Origin: Kappaphycus alvarezii
Taxonomy: Eukaryota; Rhodophyta; Florideophyceae; Gigartinales; Solieriaceae
NCBI GenBank assembly: GCA_002205965.3
Contig: NADL03000514.1
Span: 62,001-126,000, forward strand
Direction: 5' to 3'
Length of the DNA: 64,000 nucleotides
Positions 12,233 through 25,100 of the stretch are shown here, piece after piece. Numbering within the stretch: the stretch's first letter is position 1; each line of letters begins with the position of its first letter. The position numbers and the translations under genes were made by a program. Under the pieces are notes generated by a model. The model worked only from the letters and a program-made list of their open reading frames with translations. It made no database searches and was not told where the DNA came from.

Positions 12233-12684
12233 TTACAACTGGTCTGGATTGGTAAACGGGAGCAAAGGCAGCACTAACAAGGCGACGACAATAAAAGCGG
12301 CAGCGGCTGCAATGAGGGTAGCCTTACTCAATTGAGGACGGGTATCGGTTTCCTCAAGCGGCTCGACAGCCCAGACGTTACTCTTTCCATCGACGTCGCG
12401 GTAAACGCCGAGCATGGAGCGAGTCTCTGGGGTGGTATCTCGGGCAGCCTCTTCGCGTAGAGTGCGGAGGATTTCGGCGGCGGAGGTTGTGGGTTGGGGA
12501 GTTGAAGGGGGTGGGGAGTCTGTGTCGGAGGTTGGGGGGGGGAGTCGGGGGGGGTTTGCATTTGGAGGGTGCGGGGTTGGGAGGCGCGACGGAGGGGACG
12601 GGAGAGGCGGCATTTGAGGGAGTGATGAGGGGGGGAGAGGGGGAGGTGGAGGGCGGTGTGAAAGGCGGTGTTGGGGAGGGGCAT
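12233..12684 (-). CDS. Small plastid-targeted one-helix membrane protein, Psb34-like
   Basis: About 150 residues. The N-terminus (MPLPNTAFHTALHLPLSPP) is rich in Ser, Pro and Arg and has few acidic residues, like a plastid transit peptide. A Pro-rich linker follows, then a conserved-looking segment (SAAEILRTLREEA; SNVWAVEP) and one C-terminal membrane helix (KATLIAAAAAFIVVALLVLP) with a short polar tail. The xNxxAVEP motif just before a single helix recalls the cyanobacterial Psb34 (Ssl1498) family, which binds photosystem II assembly intermediates; that match is from memory and tentative. Transit peptide and mature part are in different frames, joined at a C9 run (12534-12542 on the plus strand) that needs one extra C. 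Start chosen because a G-free tract ends at this ATG. It converges with the Dicer gene. Confidence 0.6.
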
Positions 12685-12889
12685 TATGGTGGGAGGAGTT
12701 GTTGGGTGGAGGTGGGAAGTGTTGGGAAGGGGTTGTGGCAAGGAGTGGGGGCGAGTAGGTAGGCGGTGAAGTTGAAGTAAGAGTGGAGAAGTAGATGTGC
12801 AGTGGGGATTGTATTTGATTGTGAATGCAGTGTGGTGGTTTGAGGTGAGCGCAGGGCGAGTGGCTGCACCTGGTCACCAAATGGTATGG

Positions 12890-13760
12890 TAAAGACTGGC
12901 TTGTGTGGATGGTGTGGCTTGGGCTTACACTGTTTGCCTTGGAGTCCAGAGGACAAGATAAATTGCGTTCTTCCAGATCTTCTGTAATTCTGGACTGTAG
13001 ATCGCTCCATCAATTGTGCTACTCAAAAGAGTTTTTTGTATTCTTTCCGCAGATCCAAGTAGGCTTGGTATGCACCTTCTCTGAACTGCAACCACTCGTC
13101 TACTCTTGGTTGCAACCTCGAGCACTTTGACGCTATACGGTAATTCGGTCCGCCGATGTCACGGCCTTCAACGCTTGCGGTTTGGATGTGGCAAATACGT
13201 CTCTAGACCGTTGACATTGCTTGACAAGCTAACGGAAACAGCAAGACAGCACCAGTATTTCTACTGCCCTTAAGGTCGACGACCCCTGATTCCCTTGCAC
13301 GTACCGAATTGAGTTCTATATGAAAAAGAATCATTGTCTAAATCCTTCAATTATCGTAAACAATGATGTTATTTCATTGAACAGGCGGGCATGTCGCTAC
13401 AATAGCTTCATGCGAGGGATTGCTGGTTGCTCATGTTAGAGACCGACCCTGGTCGTGACACTCACCGTGAGACACCGCTTGGAAGCTTACAAGTTTTTCC
13501 TGAGGGCACATATATGTGCAGTATTGTATATGGTGCATGGGTCATTCAAGATTGTGAAATCTTTAGTCACTTGTGTGAACAGTCCGTACCGGCAACGGTA
13601 CCAACTATTCGTTTAAAATCGAACCGGATGTGCTCCACGGATTTGCTGGAGAGGGGAAATGTGAAGTGATTTAATATTTTGAAAGATATGGTTGGCTGTG
13701 GCCCGGAATATCCCACAGGGTAACTAGTACCTCCTAAAGTTCCCTAAAAAGCCGGCTCAA
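12890..13760. other. No recognisable gene
   Basis: Short frames only, no domain or repeat recognised between the one-helix protein and the LINE remnant. Confidence 0.5.
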
Positions 13761-13781
13761 GGCCGCCCAGTACGTTGGACA

Positions 13782-14279
13782 TTACGGCCGCAACAGCGTG
13801 CCCCTGAGTACAAGTACCGCTCGGATCTCACCATAGGCCTCCATCGCCCGAACGGTCATGTTCCGCGCGGCGTCGGTTAGCACCCTACAAGCGTCTGGGT
13901 GCCAACCTCCGAGAGTGGATATAGGGATAGGCACGAGGCTACCTCTCACGGAGGTTGCAATACAGGATTCATATATTCTCTCCTTCGCAGACGGCCGCAT
14001 TGAGGGAGTTGAGCGGATTAAGCGTTTGGACCCCCCTGTGGATTGGCGCCAGCGGGTTGACGAACGCCACGTCAAAGAAATCCGTACCTCCATTGCTTCC
14101 CATCGCCCACAAGAGACTTTGTACGGAATTGGATCATCCTCCTCGCCCACGGATCTTGGACGACTTTTATCCCTTTCGCGACGTAATATATTTCTCACAT
14201 ATTTATATCTAAATCGATGTGAGCCACTGTCTGCAGCAGAGTCAACTTCCACGTTTGCAGCAACTTTGTCCATAGCCAC
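13782..14279 (-). pseudogene. LINE-type retrotransposon, C-terminal end of the polyprotein (decayed)
   Basis: One minus-strand frame ends with VPIPISTLGGWHPDACRVL, a signature seen near the C-terminus of a widespread group of algal, plant and animal LINE reverse-transcriptase proteins. Another frame just upstream reads GTDFFDVAFVNPLAP, resembling the DVTVxxPL strand of the nuclease-like domain in the same proteins. The two pieces need frame changes to join, and no reverse transcriptase core is found, so this is a truncated 3' end. The plus-strand frame 13858-14364 is its shadow. Confidence 0.55.
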
Positions 14280-14299
14280 GCTTATTCGCCCGGGTTACC

Positions 14300-17200
14300 T
14301 TTCTATTTCCCCCTCTCTAACCCATATTATGTTACCCCTTCCATTGCTCATCCGTGATATTTAGTCACCCGTTGCGACCCGGACTCTTGTGTCTGTATAC
14401 AGATAGGGACTTCAAGGTTGTCGTTGGTGATAATACCCTTACCTCCAAAGGAGATACTCAACGCTGCCGAATCGATCCTTGACCTTTTTGTACACTTTTA
14501 CACCCCTAGTGTCATCAATTCTTTTAAATAGATTCTCGTCAAGGTCTTAGCATACCGCGGATCACAGTCCGGCCCTGAGACACGGCGGACAATTATATCG
14601 CCCGACCGTCCTAGGAACTTCCCCCTCTCTACAACCCAAATTTTACCTCACCGTAGGCCAGCTGTGGTACTGCACTGTAGTTTGCTTAAAAGGAAATAGG
14701 GAAAGCGAACACCCTGTGACTCTTGATGTGTGTGTGTTGTTTTTCTCACTGGCTGATAGGATCGAGTACCTAAACAGGAATAACTGGGCACAGCACATTG
14801 CACTAAAACTAGGTAAAACTGTTACGGTAATACTTTACCTTCATGTTCAATTTGTACTGAGGAACATCGAAAAAAAGATATCTCGATACTTTAAATAAGA
14901 TATTCCCTGTTCTTCTCACATTTATACCTCAGCTAGAAAAATAAGAGCTCAGAGGTGGGGAAACATTCATTTTTGCGTGACTTTTGAGAAGTTCGAAGAA
15001 AAAGAAGTACTAACATAGCACCAGTTTTTTCAATATAAACATAATAACCGCAATAAGTAAATTTTCATTGCCTTTGATTACTAGATAGATGAATATATAT
15101 TGAAAATTTCTTGATATGTATCTAAAATGTTGCAGAAAGGTGGAAATACAACGAATAAAGCATACCGGTTGAGTTTGATCAGGCGTAAAATTACTTTTAA
15201 TTTTTATTTTCGCAGACTGAAGAAGAGCAGAGGAATCCCAGAAGCGATAAGGATTGTAGAGAGATCTGGAAGTATTTGTGGGTTTTTTTTGAGAATCTTC
15301 TTGAACGAAGAAGGACAATTCAAACGCTTTCGCACATAAGTGAGAGTTAAAAGGACGTAGCAGGATATTTCGTCGACGCGACTGACACAGATTTTAATTG
15401 AATATGATTATCCAAATGATATACGATTTTCTTTTGTTTTTCATAAGATAATTATTTCCCAGTCTTGGGGTGTGTTCAGGTCAAATTCAAACCTGAACTT
15501 GGTGAAATGCTGACAATTTTTTCAGAAAAAACACTGTAATTGATATAAAAAATTTATTCTATCCTACGAAAATCATAAAAACAGTTCAAGAAAGTTTTTC
15601 TGTAGTTATTAGCGGTAGTCAACTTTGTGAATGAAGTTCAGAGCCGGAAACGACGGAAAAAACCACTACATCGACTTTGATTTAGTTCCAGTTTACCAGA
15701 AAACCTTTTTTAGGTCAAATATAGGGATTTATTAGAGTTTCTGGTTACATACTGTACAACAATGCGATTTAACGATCTACTCCAAACACAATTTTCGGTA
15801 AGCGCATTCAAATAAAATATAATACAACTAATATTATTAATTAATTTACATTTGACATTTCTCAAAAGCTAAATTAATTGAAAGGAGCATGGAAACTTCA
15901 AATAGCTGCATTCAACGAAGAATTATGGACATTGAAAGAATTTCTTGATCTTTTTTCTGAAATCTCAATAACTGCTACCGATCAAGAAATTTGCACGTTT
16001 ATGAATAAGATTTTGGCACGGAATGAAATTCAGTTCACAAGGAAAACAAATGACGTATTGATGAGATATATTCACATTTGACGGACTTCCACACATGAGA
16101 GTCAAAAAATGATCATGGAGACAGACTATTCTTGAAGTCAGGATTTCACCAGTACAATTGAGCAATTGGGTAGGAGCTAAGCTAGTATTGCGGAGTGTGA
16201 CGCGCTTTACTGTTTGAGCTGTGTGAATGTGAGATATGACCTATAAAGCAGCTGTATTTAGAAAAGAGATGTATTTAGAAAAGAGATGTAAACAAATTTT
16301 CCCTTTTTTTTATTTTGGCGAAAAGGATCTTCACAACGAATATAGTTTTGGAGCGAAAAGTAGAGAGTAAAAGGAAATCGACAGTCCGACAGGGATTACA
16401 CTGTGACCGTAATAAAATAGATAAATCAGGATATTTCCGTGTCGTTTTGTCTTTGAAGTAGTAGTAAACCGTTTTAGAATCACCTTGGGTTGGAGTTGCT
16501 GTGGTTCTGGTTCTAAATGAAAGTTCTGCAGCTACACCCATTAAAAATATTTTTAATTCCGCTCCGAAAGAAGTTCACAATGGGGGGAAGATTATGGTCG
16601 ATTGATGGTTTGTTTAAGGTTATTGAGGGCTTCTTTATTCAATTCGGAGCGTTTTAAAGAAAAAATCAAACAAACGGCTTCACTATTTGTGATCAGTTAA
16701 TGCAAGTAGATACCAGAATTTAGGGAGAAGAGAAATAATATCAACAAAAAAATTTCTGAGTAAGAACGGCGCGGAGGATTCCTACCAGTACTGGAAAAAC
16801 TGTTACCGGGTTTTCTGATGATGTGAGTATCTAAACCCCTAAATAAAATTTAAAACAACCTTATTTTTTCACAAAGGAAGAATTAAGATGGTGTGAAGAA
16901 GGTGAAATGGTAGAGAGAAGATATTTTCTATTGGATACGGGTGCACTTCCGGATTTCATTATAAGAGAAATAAAGATATGAGACCAATACCCATTACGAC
17001 TTTTAAGTAATTACAGAAGCATAAGGGGTCTGTTATCAACTCTTAACAGAAGTGGTAAATGTGCAGATAAGCCTAGTGAATTTTTAATAGGCTTATTAAT
17101 TCTATGCGATGGTAAAATAAACATTTGACCTGGACATTTGAGTAACAGGAGATATACATGATTCTTCAAATATTGCTTTTGAAAAGGAACATAGAGACTT

Positions 17201-18500
17201 TCCCGAAATGCTTTTTGTGATAACTTAGCCGAGTAATTATTCCAATTGATTGGAGAATATTTTAATGGATTAAATGATACAGATGTTAAGCTTTCAAATA
17301 TAATGATGAGAAAATGGACGATGGTAGTGACAAACGTATTTAAGAGGAAATGGTCCGAGAAAGTGGAGGAATTTCCCACGAAGAAACCACGGGAACTTTG
17401 TTGGGTCTTAGGAGAAGAATTTTTTAAATTGCTTCAACTGTTAAATACAAGAAACGTTTTACTGATTCACAAGTTTGGGCGTGGTGGTTACAATTATTTC
17501 TATCAATAAGACTCATTTTCGCAAAATCATAAGGCTATCATCAATGAATGAGATAAGATACTCAAGTGCGGGGTAAGATGTTCCTTGGTTTCCGTTGGGC
17601 TTATTCTGTTGGAGTAGAAAAGAAAAAGGACGGCTTTATGAGGTTCTGATTTTTTTTTGCCAGTGGAATAAGATTATTAAGATAAGAAATTTCCTTTCTC
17701 AGTATCGATTGTCTTACCTACTACATGTCAGGTGAGGATCTCCCCATAAGTTTAAATTACATCAAAGAATATTGGAATGTCCTTTCTCATGATGGGATGC
17801 AGGAAATGTAAATGCCATTTTGTAAGCAAGGTACTTTTACTTCTTACTGCCCCTATTTATCTTTTAAGAGTATTTATCGGTTTTTTCAAAGGGAGTTAAC
17901 TTTTGCTGACTTCTTACTATAGATATAAGACCTCAACTACACTTTTTGAGTCTTTCAGTAGGAAGGAAGACATAGAAAGCGATGAAAATAACAAGTAAAG
18001 GCCTAAAAAGTTAATTAACTGCTCTGGATATTAATATAATATCAGCAGTTCAATAAATTCGCAAGAAATAGATGTTTGGTTGACCTGCCAAAAATTTCTG
18101 CGAAAAAACTTCAACTAGTGTCACCATTACTTTGACGCCGAACAACTGGAATGCACATTTGTTTTTGTGAGGAGTGGCCTTCTAAAAGACGCAAAAAGAA
18201 CATGTACCTAACTAAAAAACAACTGTAAGATATATCCTCTATCTATCCCAGCGTCGCAGACGCTTTGTCCCTATGTTACCATATTTGGTGCTTTGTATGA
18301 ATCATTTGAAATATTTAATACCCTAGAAGTACTTGGACACGATTTATGCTAGTGTAAGGGAATTATAGAGCCGCGTTTTATCAATTTGTGCTAATTTTTG
18401 TACCTGCCCATTACATTTAGTTGGAAAATGTTAGTCAGTTACTGTGGGTGAGCAGATAGAGTAATCCGTTACTGGATGGTGGTTTTGGATTCTCCAGGGC
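14300..18500. other. AT-rich region without a recognisable gene
   Basis: Base composition drops sharply compared with the gene islands. Frames are short (below about 125 codons) on both strands. I recognise no domain, terminal repeat or RNA gene. Probably decayed mobile DNA. Confidence 0.5.
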
Positions 18501-18518
18501 AATATTATCACCTTTCAT

Positions 18519-19017
18519 TTGACCGGTACTGAGCTACACCAGGAGCGAAAGCTACAAAAAGATATTGTTGGTATTTTACGCTGCGCGAGAGAGACGGCGG
18601 CACGCGGGCTGGACGCTCTGTCCTTGAGACGTCAAATCGTATCGCAACGCTACAACAAAGCGATGTCGACGTACGGGCTCGTCAATACGATACAGGCACC
18701 CAGCCTGGCTAAAGCCACGCAACCCGAGCTCATCCGTTTCGAGACGACCTACGCCGCCTATTTGGAACGCGTGACCGATATTAACACTGGAAGACCTACC
18801 AACCAGAAAATCAAACCGGCCTCAATTCGCCAGTGTATCAAGCCTAAGCTATTAAATAGCTTGTGTATCTTGGGCAGAATCTCCGGCGCATCAAAGGCAA
18901 AGGAAGCCACGGACGAAGCCGTCAAGCAATGGTTCGATTCTCGTCTTGCGCACACATCCAGGGATTTGAACGACCGTGTCGAGGAGGCTATCTCTACCGT
19001 GAAATACAAACTGCTTC
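18519..19017 (+). pseudogene. Inverted fragment of a Ty3/gypsy gag gene (5' part)
   Basis: An open frame of about 167 codons. Its last 39 codons match the first codons of the gag-pol remnant that lies in the opposite orientation at 22107, with two differences in about 117 bp. It therefore supplies the N-terminal gag part missing from that copy. The frame ends where the inverted repeat ends and abuts the chromodomain end of the minus-strand element. It is a product of rearrangement, not an independent gene. Confidence 0.7.
18901..19017. repeat. Inverted repeat, left arm (partner 21991-22107)
   Basis: 117 bp nearly identical to the reverse complement of 21991-22107 (two mismatches seen). It contains the gag segment EAVKQWFDS..LAHTSRDLND. 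The arms enclose the minus-strand gag-pol remnant. Confidence 0.85.
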
Positions 19018-22000
19018 ACTGAATCCTTTCCATTTGACCAGTAGCTGTAGCACGCCCGCGTTTCTTCGAATGTCCTTAAAATCTTCTATGGTCAGGAGTT
19101 CGTTCGCTTGGTAAGCCAAATTTTCCTTAACCTCCTCAGTCACTTCGAAGTACTTATTGCTGAAAAACTTTAGCCTCCTTCCGTTTACCCATTCTTTTTT
19201 GCCAGACAGTAGATCTTCTACCTCTAAAACGTAGAGTTCTCGGCACAGTGTTATACGAAACGGGCCAAACCACTCGAGGTTGAGTTTGGATCCAGAGTGT
19301 TTTTGCAGGACACCGCGGAGGACCAAATCCCCTTCGGCAAAATTCACGACACGTATTCCGGTATTACGGTTGTGGGCATCAACAGCGGATTTTCTTTGCT
19401 TCTTAGCACGTTCCGCGCAGTCTCTGTGGAGCTTTGAGAGAGAACTCTGTAGCCTTTCGATCTCGTTGACTGCCTTTCATCGTTCAGTAGCGATATTGTC
19501 TACATTGAGGACATGTTTGCCTCTGAAAATTGCAGACAGAGGCGAATCTCTCGGAAGTTCGGTAAACACGGTCAAGGGACATTTGCCGTTCAGTCGGCGT
19601 TTTGGTGCGTTATTAAGCGCGGATTGTATGAGGGGCAGGACGGATGGCCAAGCGTTCTGTGGAAGTTGAAACTCAAAAAGAATAGCCCAATGGGAATCGG
19701 AGGCGTCGGTAAATAGGCAGGTACGGTAGCCTTCTTTCGGGAGTGCCAGTCTGGTAGCTGCTGTAAGATGAGAGATTACTTTCTCGAATGCTGCAGTGTG
19801 GCTGGTCCCCCATAAATGACTAATACGTATCTTCGCTACTGCCTTCTTCGTCCTCTTGCCGGCTTTTCGACACGCATCCTCGAGCAAGTCGTGGAGTGGT
19901 TGGATAACCCTCGAAAAATCTGGGATTGAGGTTCTCATCTAGTTTGCGGCACAGATGAGCTGCTGGAGTTCGCTACCCATCTCGGGTTTCCGCATGTTCA
20001 GCAGAGCATCTATGTTGCGTGGGTCGAAACGAACGCCTTCTTTTGATATGATACACCCGCAAAACTTCACTTCCTTGCAGAAGAAACAGGATTTGGCTGG
20101 GTTGACCTTGAAACCTACGTGCTTGCAGACGTTGGGTAATGATTCGATGTCCTTCAGCAGCTCGGCTTCTGACTTCGCGTACATAAGAAAGTCGTCCAGC
20201 CACTGTATCATGCGTTTAACCCTCTCACTGAAATGTTCACCAGTAACGGACTGGAAGTGGTTTCCCGAGCCCGTTCCTCCCTGAAGTGTTCGCGTTGGGC
20301 AATAAAGTCCGTCTGGGGTTTGTATTGCCATTATTTCCTGGGACTTCGCGTCAAGGGGATCTGCCAAAAGCCATGCGTAAAGTCGATGCGAAACATTCGC
20401 TTTCACTGCAGTTCTGTAGCAGTTACTCTATGTGTGGCATTGCTGACTGAATCGGGAGCGTTCTCGCATTGGTACCCGGGAGATCCACTCTGAATCGTAG
20501 TTTGTCTGTTCCAGGTTTTAGTACAGCGAGAGCGGGGCCAGCCCAGCGAACACTAAGCTTCTTGTAGACAGCTCCGATTTTCTCCAGTTGCTGTACCGTA
20601 TGGCGGATGAAGACCCTCTGGTTCGGCGCGTAACGGTGTTGTGCGCATCGGAACGGCTTTGCGTTTGGTTTAAGCTTGATCGAGAGCGGCCGGACGCTGG
20701 CGGGGGGATCTGGACCGAGCTTGATCCGAAAAAAGTCCCGATGTGATTCTGACAACTGCTTCAGTGTCTTCGCTCCCTTCGCTGACATACTGTTGTTACT
20801 TGCGTCCACGACTGCCTTTTCCAATGCTTCCTGGATCGACGCATGGGAGTCGGTTCCGAATCCTGCCTGCAGGCATTCTGGTGGCTCTACAGGGTCGTCG
20901 TCTATGTAACGATAGCTGAGTCCCTTGAATGATGAGGAGGAAATTCTGATTGTGTCTGCCCTCAGTTCCTTCCCTGACATCCCATCTATTTCCTTGCCTA
21001 CCTTCTGCAAGTGCTTTGCAAAGTCGAATCCCATGGACTTCAGTAGGGGTCTTCCAAGGAGTACCTCCCCCATGTCTTCGTCGGCGACGAGGAAGTCCAC
21101 GTCTCGTATGTGTACCGGCAGCCCAGTGTTCGGGAGGATGATGGTCAGGGAAAGTTGGGTTTTTCTCGAAGCGGTTGGAACACTTGCTTGTACCTTTCCT
21201 TTCGCTGCGGGTTCGAGTATCAATGGTTTCTCGAATCGGTGGTAGGCGGTGTTCGGGTGCTTCTGGCATATATTGGCGAATGTCGAAGACGAGATAACGG
21301 ACGCGTCTGCGCCCGAATCGCATAGAGCTGTCGCCTGTACGCCGTTCAGCAGAATCGAGTAGCGGCCTTCTTTCTCGTCCGGAACTACATCGTTTGTCGA
21401 ACGGAGAGAGGCGATCGTAATCTTCCTATCGCGTTTCCGCTTGTTGCCGAAGAATTCGTCCAGAAGTTGATTTTGCTTTTCCTTTGAGTTGATCGGACAT
21501 TTTCGAATGGGGTGAATGCCATTGCACTCTTCTTTTTTTAAGCACGGCTTATCCTAGATGCCATTGGCTCCTTTCTTCTTCGACGCGCCTGCCTCCTCTT
21601 TCTTACCGAGGCGATCGTGCACAGTGCGCGTCGTTTTTTGCAACTTCTTTCGCGGATCTTGGATACTGTTGTCCTTCACGGTCTTTGAATTTCCGTTGCC
21701 GTGCTTTCTTTTCAGCTTCTGCGAGGCTGATTGGACAGCGTGCACCTGATCCGCGAGCATCGATAAAGTGTTTGCGAAGAAGGTCAGATTCGCTTTCTGC
21801 TCCGCGGTCCACATACCCATCTGATCGCGCACAAGTTGCTTGAGCTCTGGGAGTTCGACTTTGCATACCAGTTTTGAGATTAGCTGCGTGCACCGGTCTG
21901 TCTCAGTGATAACCTCTGAGGCGTTGTGTTCATCCATGGCAGTGATAACGTCCAACACAAACTGCTCAGCAGTACCAGCTGGGTCCCTCGGAAGCAGTTT

Positions 22001-22114
22001 GTATGTCACGGTAGAGATAGCCTCCTCGACACGGTCGTTCAAATCCCTGGATGTGTGCGCAAGACAAGAATCGAACCATTGCTTGACGGCTTCGTCCGTG
22101 GCTTCCTCGAACAA
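18994..22114 (-). pseudogene. Ty3/gypsy chromovirus gag-pol, internally deleted and with in-frame stops
   Basis: Read on the minus strand: gag C-terminal part (22114-21557); an in-frame TAG (21554-21556); a zinc knuckle (CNGIHPIRKC, about 21500); aspartic protease (ALCDSGADASVIS, about 21330); reverse transcriptase (from about 20800; the YxDD box reads WLDDFLMYA near 20190); a second in-frame TAG (19939-19941); the start of RNase H (CLFTDASDSHWAIL), fused after only a few residues to an integrase C-terminal segment (LPLIQSALNNAPKRRLNGKC); then a chromodomain end (LQLLVKWKGF, about 19040). The RNase H body and the integrase catalytic core are deleted, so the copy cannot be autonomous. The chromodomain places it in the chromovirus lineage. 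Its last codons run into the inverted gag repeat. Confidence 0.85.
21991..22107. repeat. Inverted repeat, right arm (partner 18901-19017)
   Basis: Mate of the left arm. It marks the junction where the gag gene was broken and its 5' piece re-appears inverted 3 kb away. Confidence 0.85.
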
Positions 22115-22129
22115 AAACGAAGTTATTTT

Positions 22130-25100
22130 CCTATGCTCATAAAATGCCAGAAATATCCAACAACCAAAACAATTTTGCCCAATACTAAAAATCCTGTTAC
22201 TTTTAAAAGATTAATGACGATATGCATGATGGTAATGTAGCCTATGAAGTGATAAAATTTTCATCATAACTGAGTTATACCCTTCCATCATTTTTTTTTG
22301 AGCCCAGTACACATGATTTCTATCACTTTTTTAAAAAACTTTTTTTATGGTTCGGACTCAATTGCGGGGCTCGTAAGCCTTGAAAAAGACCATATTAGGA
22401 TCAGCAGCAATAATATTTCGCTTTCCTGACATGGTGGAATGAAATACTAGCTTTTCAAGTGACGGAATATATCAAATCTCTTCTGGTCGATCGATAGAAG
22501 CTCTGCCTGTCTTGTTCAATTAGCATAAATATAATTTCAAAAAAATTTCCCTGTTATATTAAATATGGTCTTTAAAATTTTCTTGGACTGGGGCTCGTAT
22601 TATATCCAAATTTTATACAATTTTAGCGAAATAATCTCCTTTTGGATACGACGTTACGATTTCTTTTATTAAATGTCTTAAAGTGCTTGTTAGCTCCGCA
22701 CTTTTAGTGTTAGAATCGGAACAGAACATTTAAAATTTGATGGAATATGAAATATGTGGTAAAATGCAGAAAAAGTTTCTGAAGTCCTCTTGCGTAGAAT
22801 TTGTTTATAATTAAATTTCGCCCAAAATAGTTCATTTGAATTATTTATTCAGAGTTGCATGAAATATAGTAAACTATTTGTTATTATTGATTAAAATTTA
22901 TCTAAATGAATATATCGAGTTTATCCCTTATGTATGAATGTGAAACGCTCTAAAGTCCTTAAAAAATCATTTTGGATCGAGTGTTTTGAATCCATACCCG
23001 GTGCTAAATTTTTGAAAGGCGTTCATTCTTGATGATGATGAGATTTATTATCATTCGTCAATAATGATGAAGGAAATTAAAGGCCCTCGTAATTATTACT
23101 TTTGTATCTGATGTATTATTACTAAATGCATGGACAACATACCGTATTTCGAAACGAAATTTGCAAAAAGTCACCGGTGAATTAAAATTCAGATTTGTTA
23201 GAACATGGAAAAAATCTGGGTGGAGGAGGATAAAGAGCACAGACTTCAGAAAAGGAATTTTTAATTTCGCAGCAGGATAATTCCGTACATCTTTATTGGC
23301 ATTTCGGTATTTATAGAACTCATTGATGATATTAATAATTAAATTTACCCTTTTTATAATCTTTTGAAATCTCAAAGTCCCAGTTTTGCCTTAGATCCCT
23401 ATGCCTAACTGATGAGGACCAGTTTTGTATGGTTTTTCCGTATGTTAACGTTTAAGGGAACAAGAGGTGTCGTCAGTCTACTGAGAGTGACTGCAAACGC
23501 TTTCAAATAAATTAAAGATGAGAACTGAGTAATGAACTGCTTTGAGAAAAAAATCAGCACAGCGAACTTTACCACTCAAAAATAGATTAAGAGTAAAATG
23601 TACATTCTATAAGAGAATATGTATGTTTTAAATGATGGAAGAAGATATATCTCTATATATATCTATATATATAGTTTCATTAATGATTGAATAGCCATAT
23701 GGTACATATTAAATGTAAAAATTATGTCAATTGGTATCTAGGCAAAAATTTTCGAAGAAAAATCGAGCTAGAGCCGCCTTAGGCTCTACCTGCGAATATG
23801 TTTATATAGAATGCAGCCTAAATTATGCCTTCTTTAATTTCATGCTGCAAAAAAGCTGCAAAACAATTGGCGTGTAAAAAACAAATGTCTCAATTATAGA
23901 ACTAACAACGCATTTGTTCCGAAATGACAAGCAAAAAAGCTTAATTTTTTCAATTCTGTAGCAAGAAAAGTTAAGAATCTTTATTTTTATGAACCGTCTT
24001 TCCTGCGCATGTGAAATCTGCTAAAGCAGATACTGTAATAGCTTCAATTCAAGTATATTACTCTCCCCTTTCGCTAGTTGTAAATGTTCTCGCTGATGCA
24101 GGATCGTAGGGACATTGGGAAATTATGACTGCCCTCGGAATAGCATTATTGGCGGTTACAAAGTACGGAAATCATGTCGTAGTTTCATTGACGAAAAAAT
24201 GGAGAATTGGTACGCTTTTTGGTGGAACACAATCATTCACTGCGACAGATCCTGGCTGTGATAGTGAGGTGGTTTACAATGATTTGGCATTAAAAACTCT
24301 TCTTGGATTGGAAAAGGTATTGTTCGGTGTGATAATAAATTTGCGAATGAACTTTTTCTACGGCGAAACTCCTCATATGTCAATTATTACTAAGGTAACT
24401 GTTACCATTTATGGAAGCTTCAAGCGTTTCATTCGCATGTATCTAGTGGCATTGGATCCTTACAATGAATTCTTTGTTGCCTACTTGATGATAAATTCAC
24501 GTGCGCAGCCTTTCCCTGTACTAAATATTTGTGCGCACAGTACATCACGACTGCAGTACTTTCACGGTTATTGGTATATTTTTCTATAACTTGATTTCTT
24601 ATATGTACTCAATACGCGTAACTTGTAGACAATCTGGGTGTACAGATCTGGCTTAAGTGTGATTGGCACAATAGACAAATTTTATGAGTATTATTTGTGG
24701 AATTCTTCAGGTAACATACTGCGTACTGCTTTTTTTCGGTTGAAATGCAGGTATATATCTTCGCAAAACGCTCCGTGAACTGGCATTAATGTTGGTTTAT
24801 ACTAATTTTGGTTAATTTGTTGGTTGAACAAAGCGAGTCACTACAACTCACTAGTTGCGCCATTCTTGAAGTATTCTGTACGCAGTTCTGCCATTGTAGT
24901 TACACCTGATATTTTATAGTATTGAAACCCTGAACGTTGACCATAGTTACATTTATAATCTCTGCAAAGAAAAGAATCTAGTAGAGGCACTATCTAAAAC
25001 CACACAGCTCCCCATTCGTGCGCAAGTTAAACATAGGGGGAGCAAGGGACAAATATGACCCAGAAAATGTTATTAATCAGTTTTTTTTAACCTGCGGGTG

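Noticed and set aside
13858..14364. 168-codon plus-strand frame
   Set aside because: It overlaps the minus-strand LINE remnant, whose motifs are recognisable; the plus frame has none.
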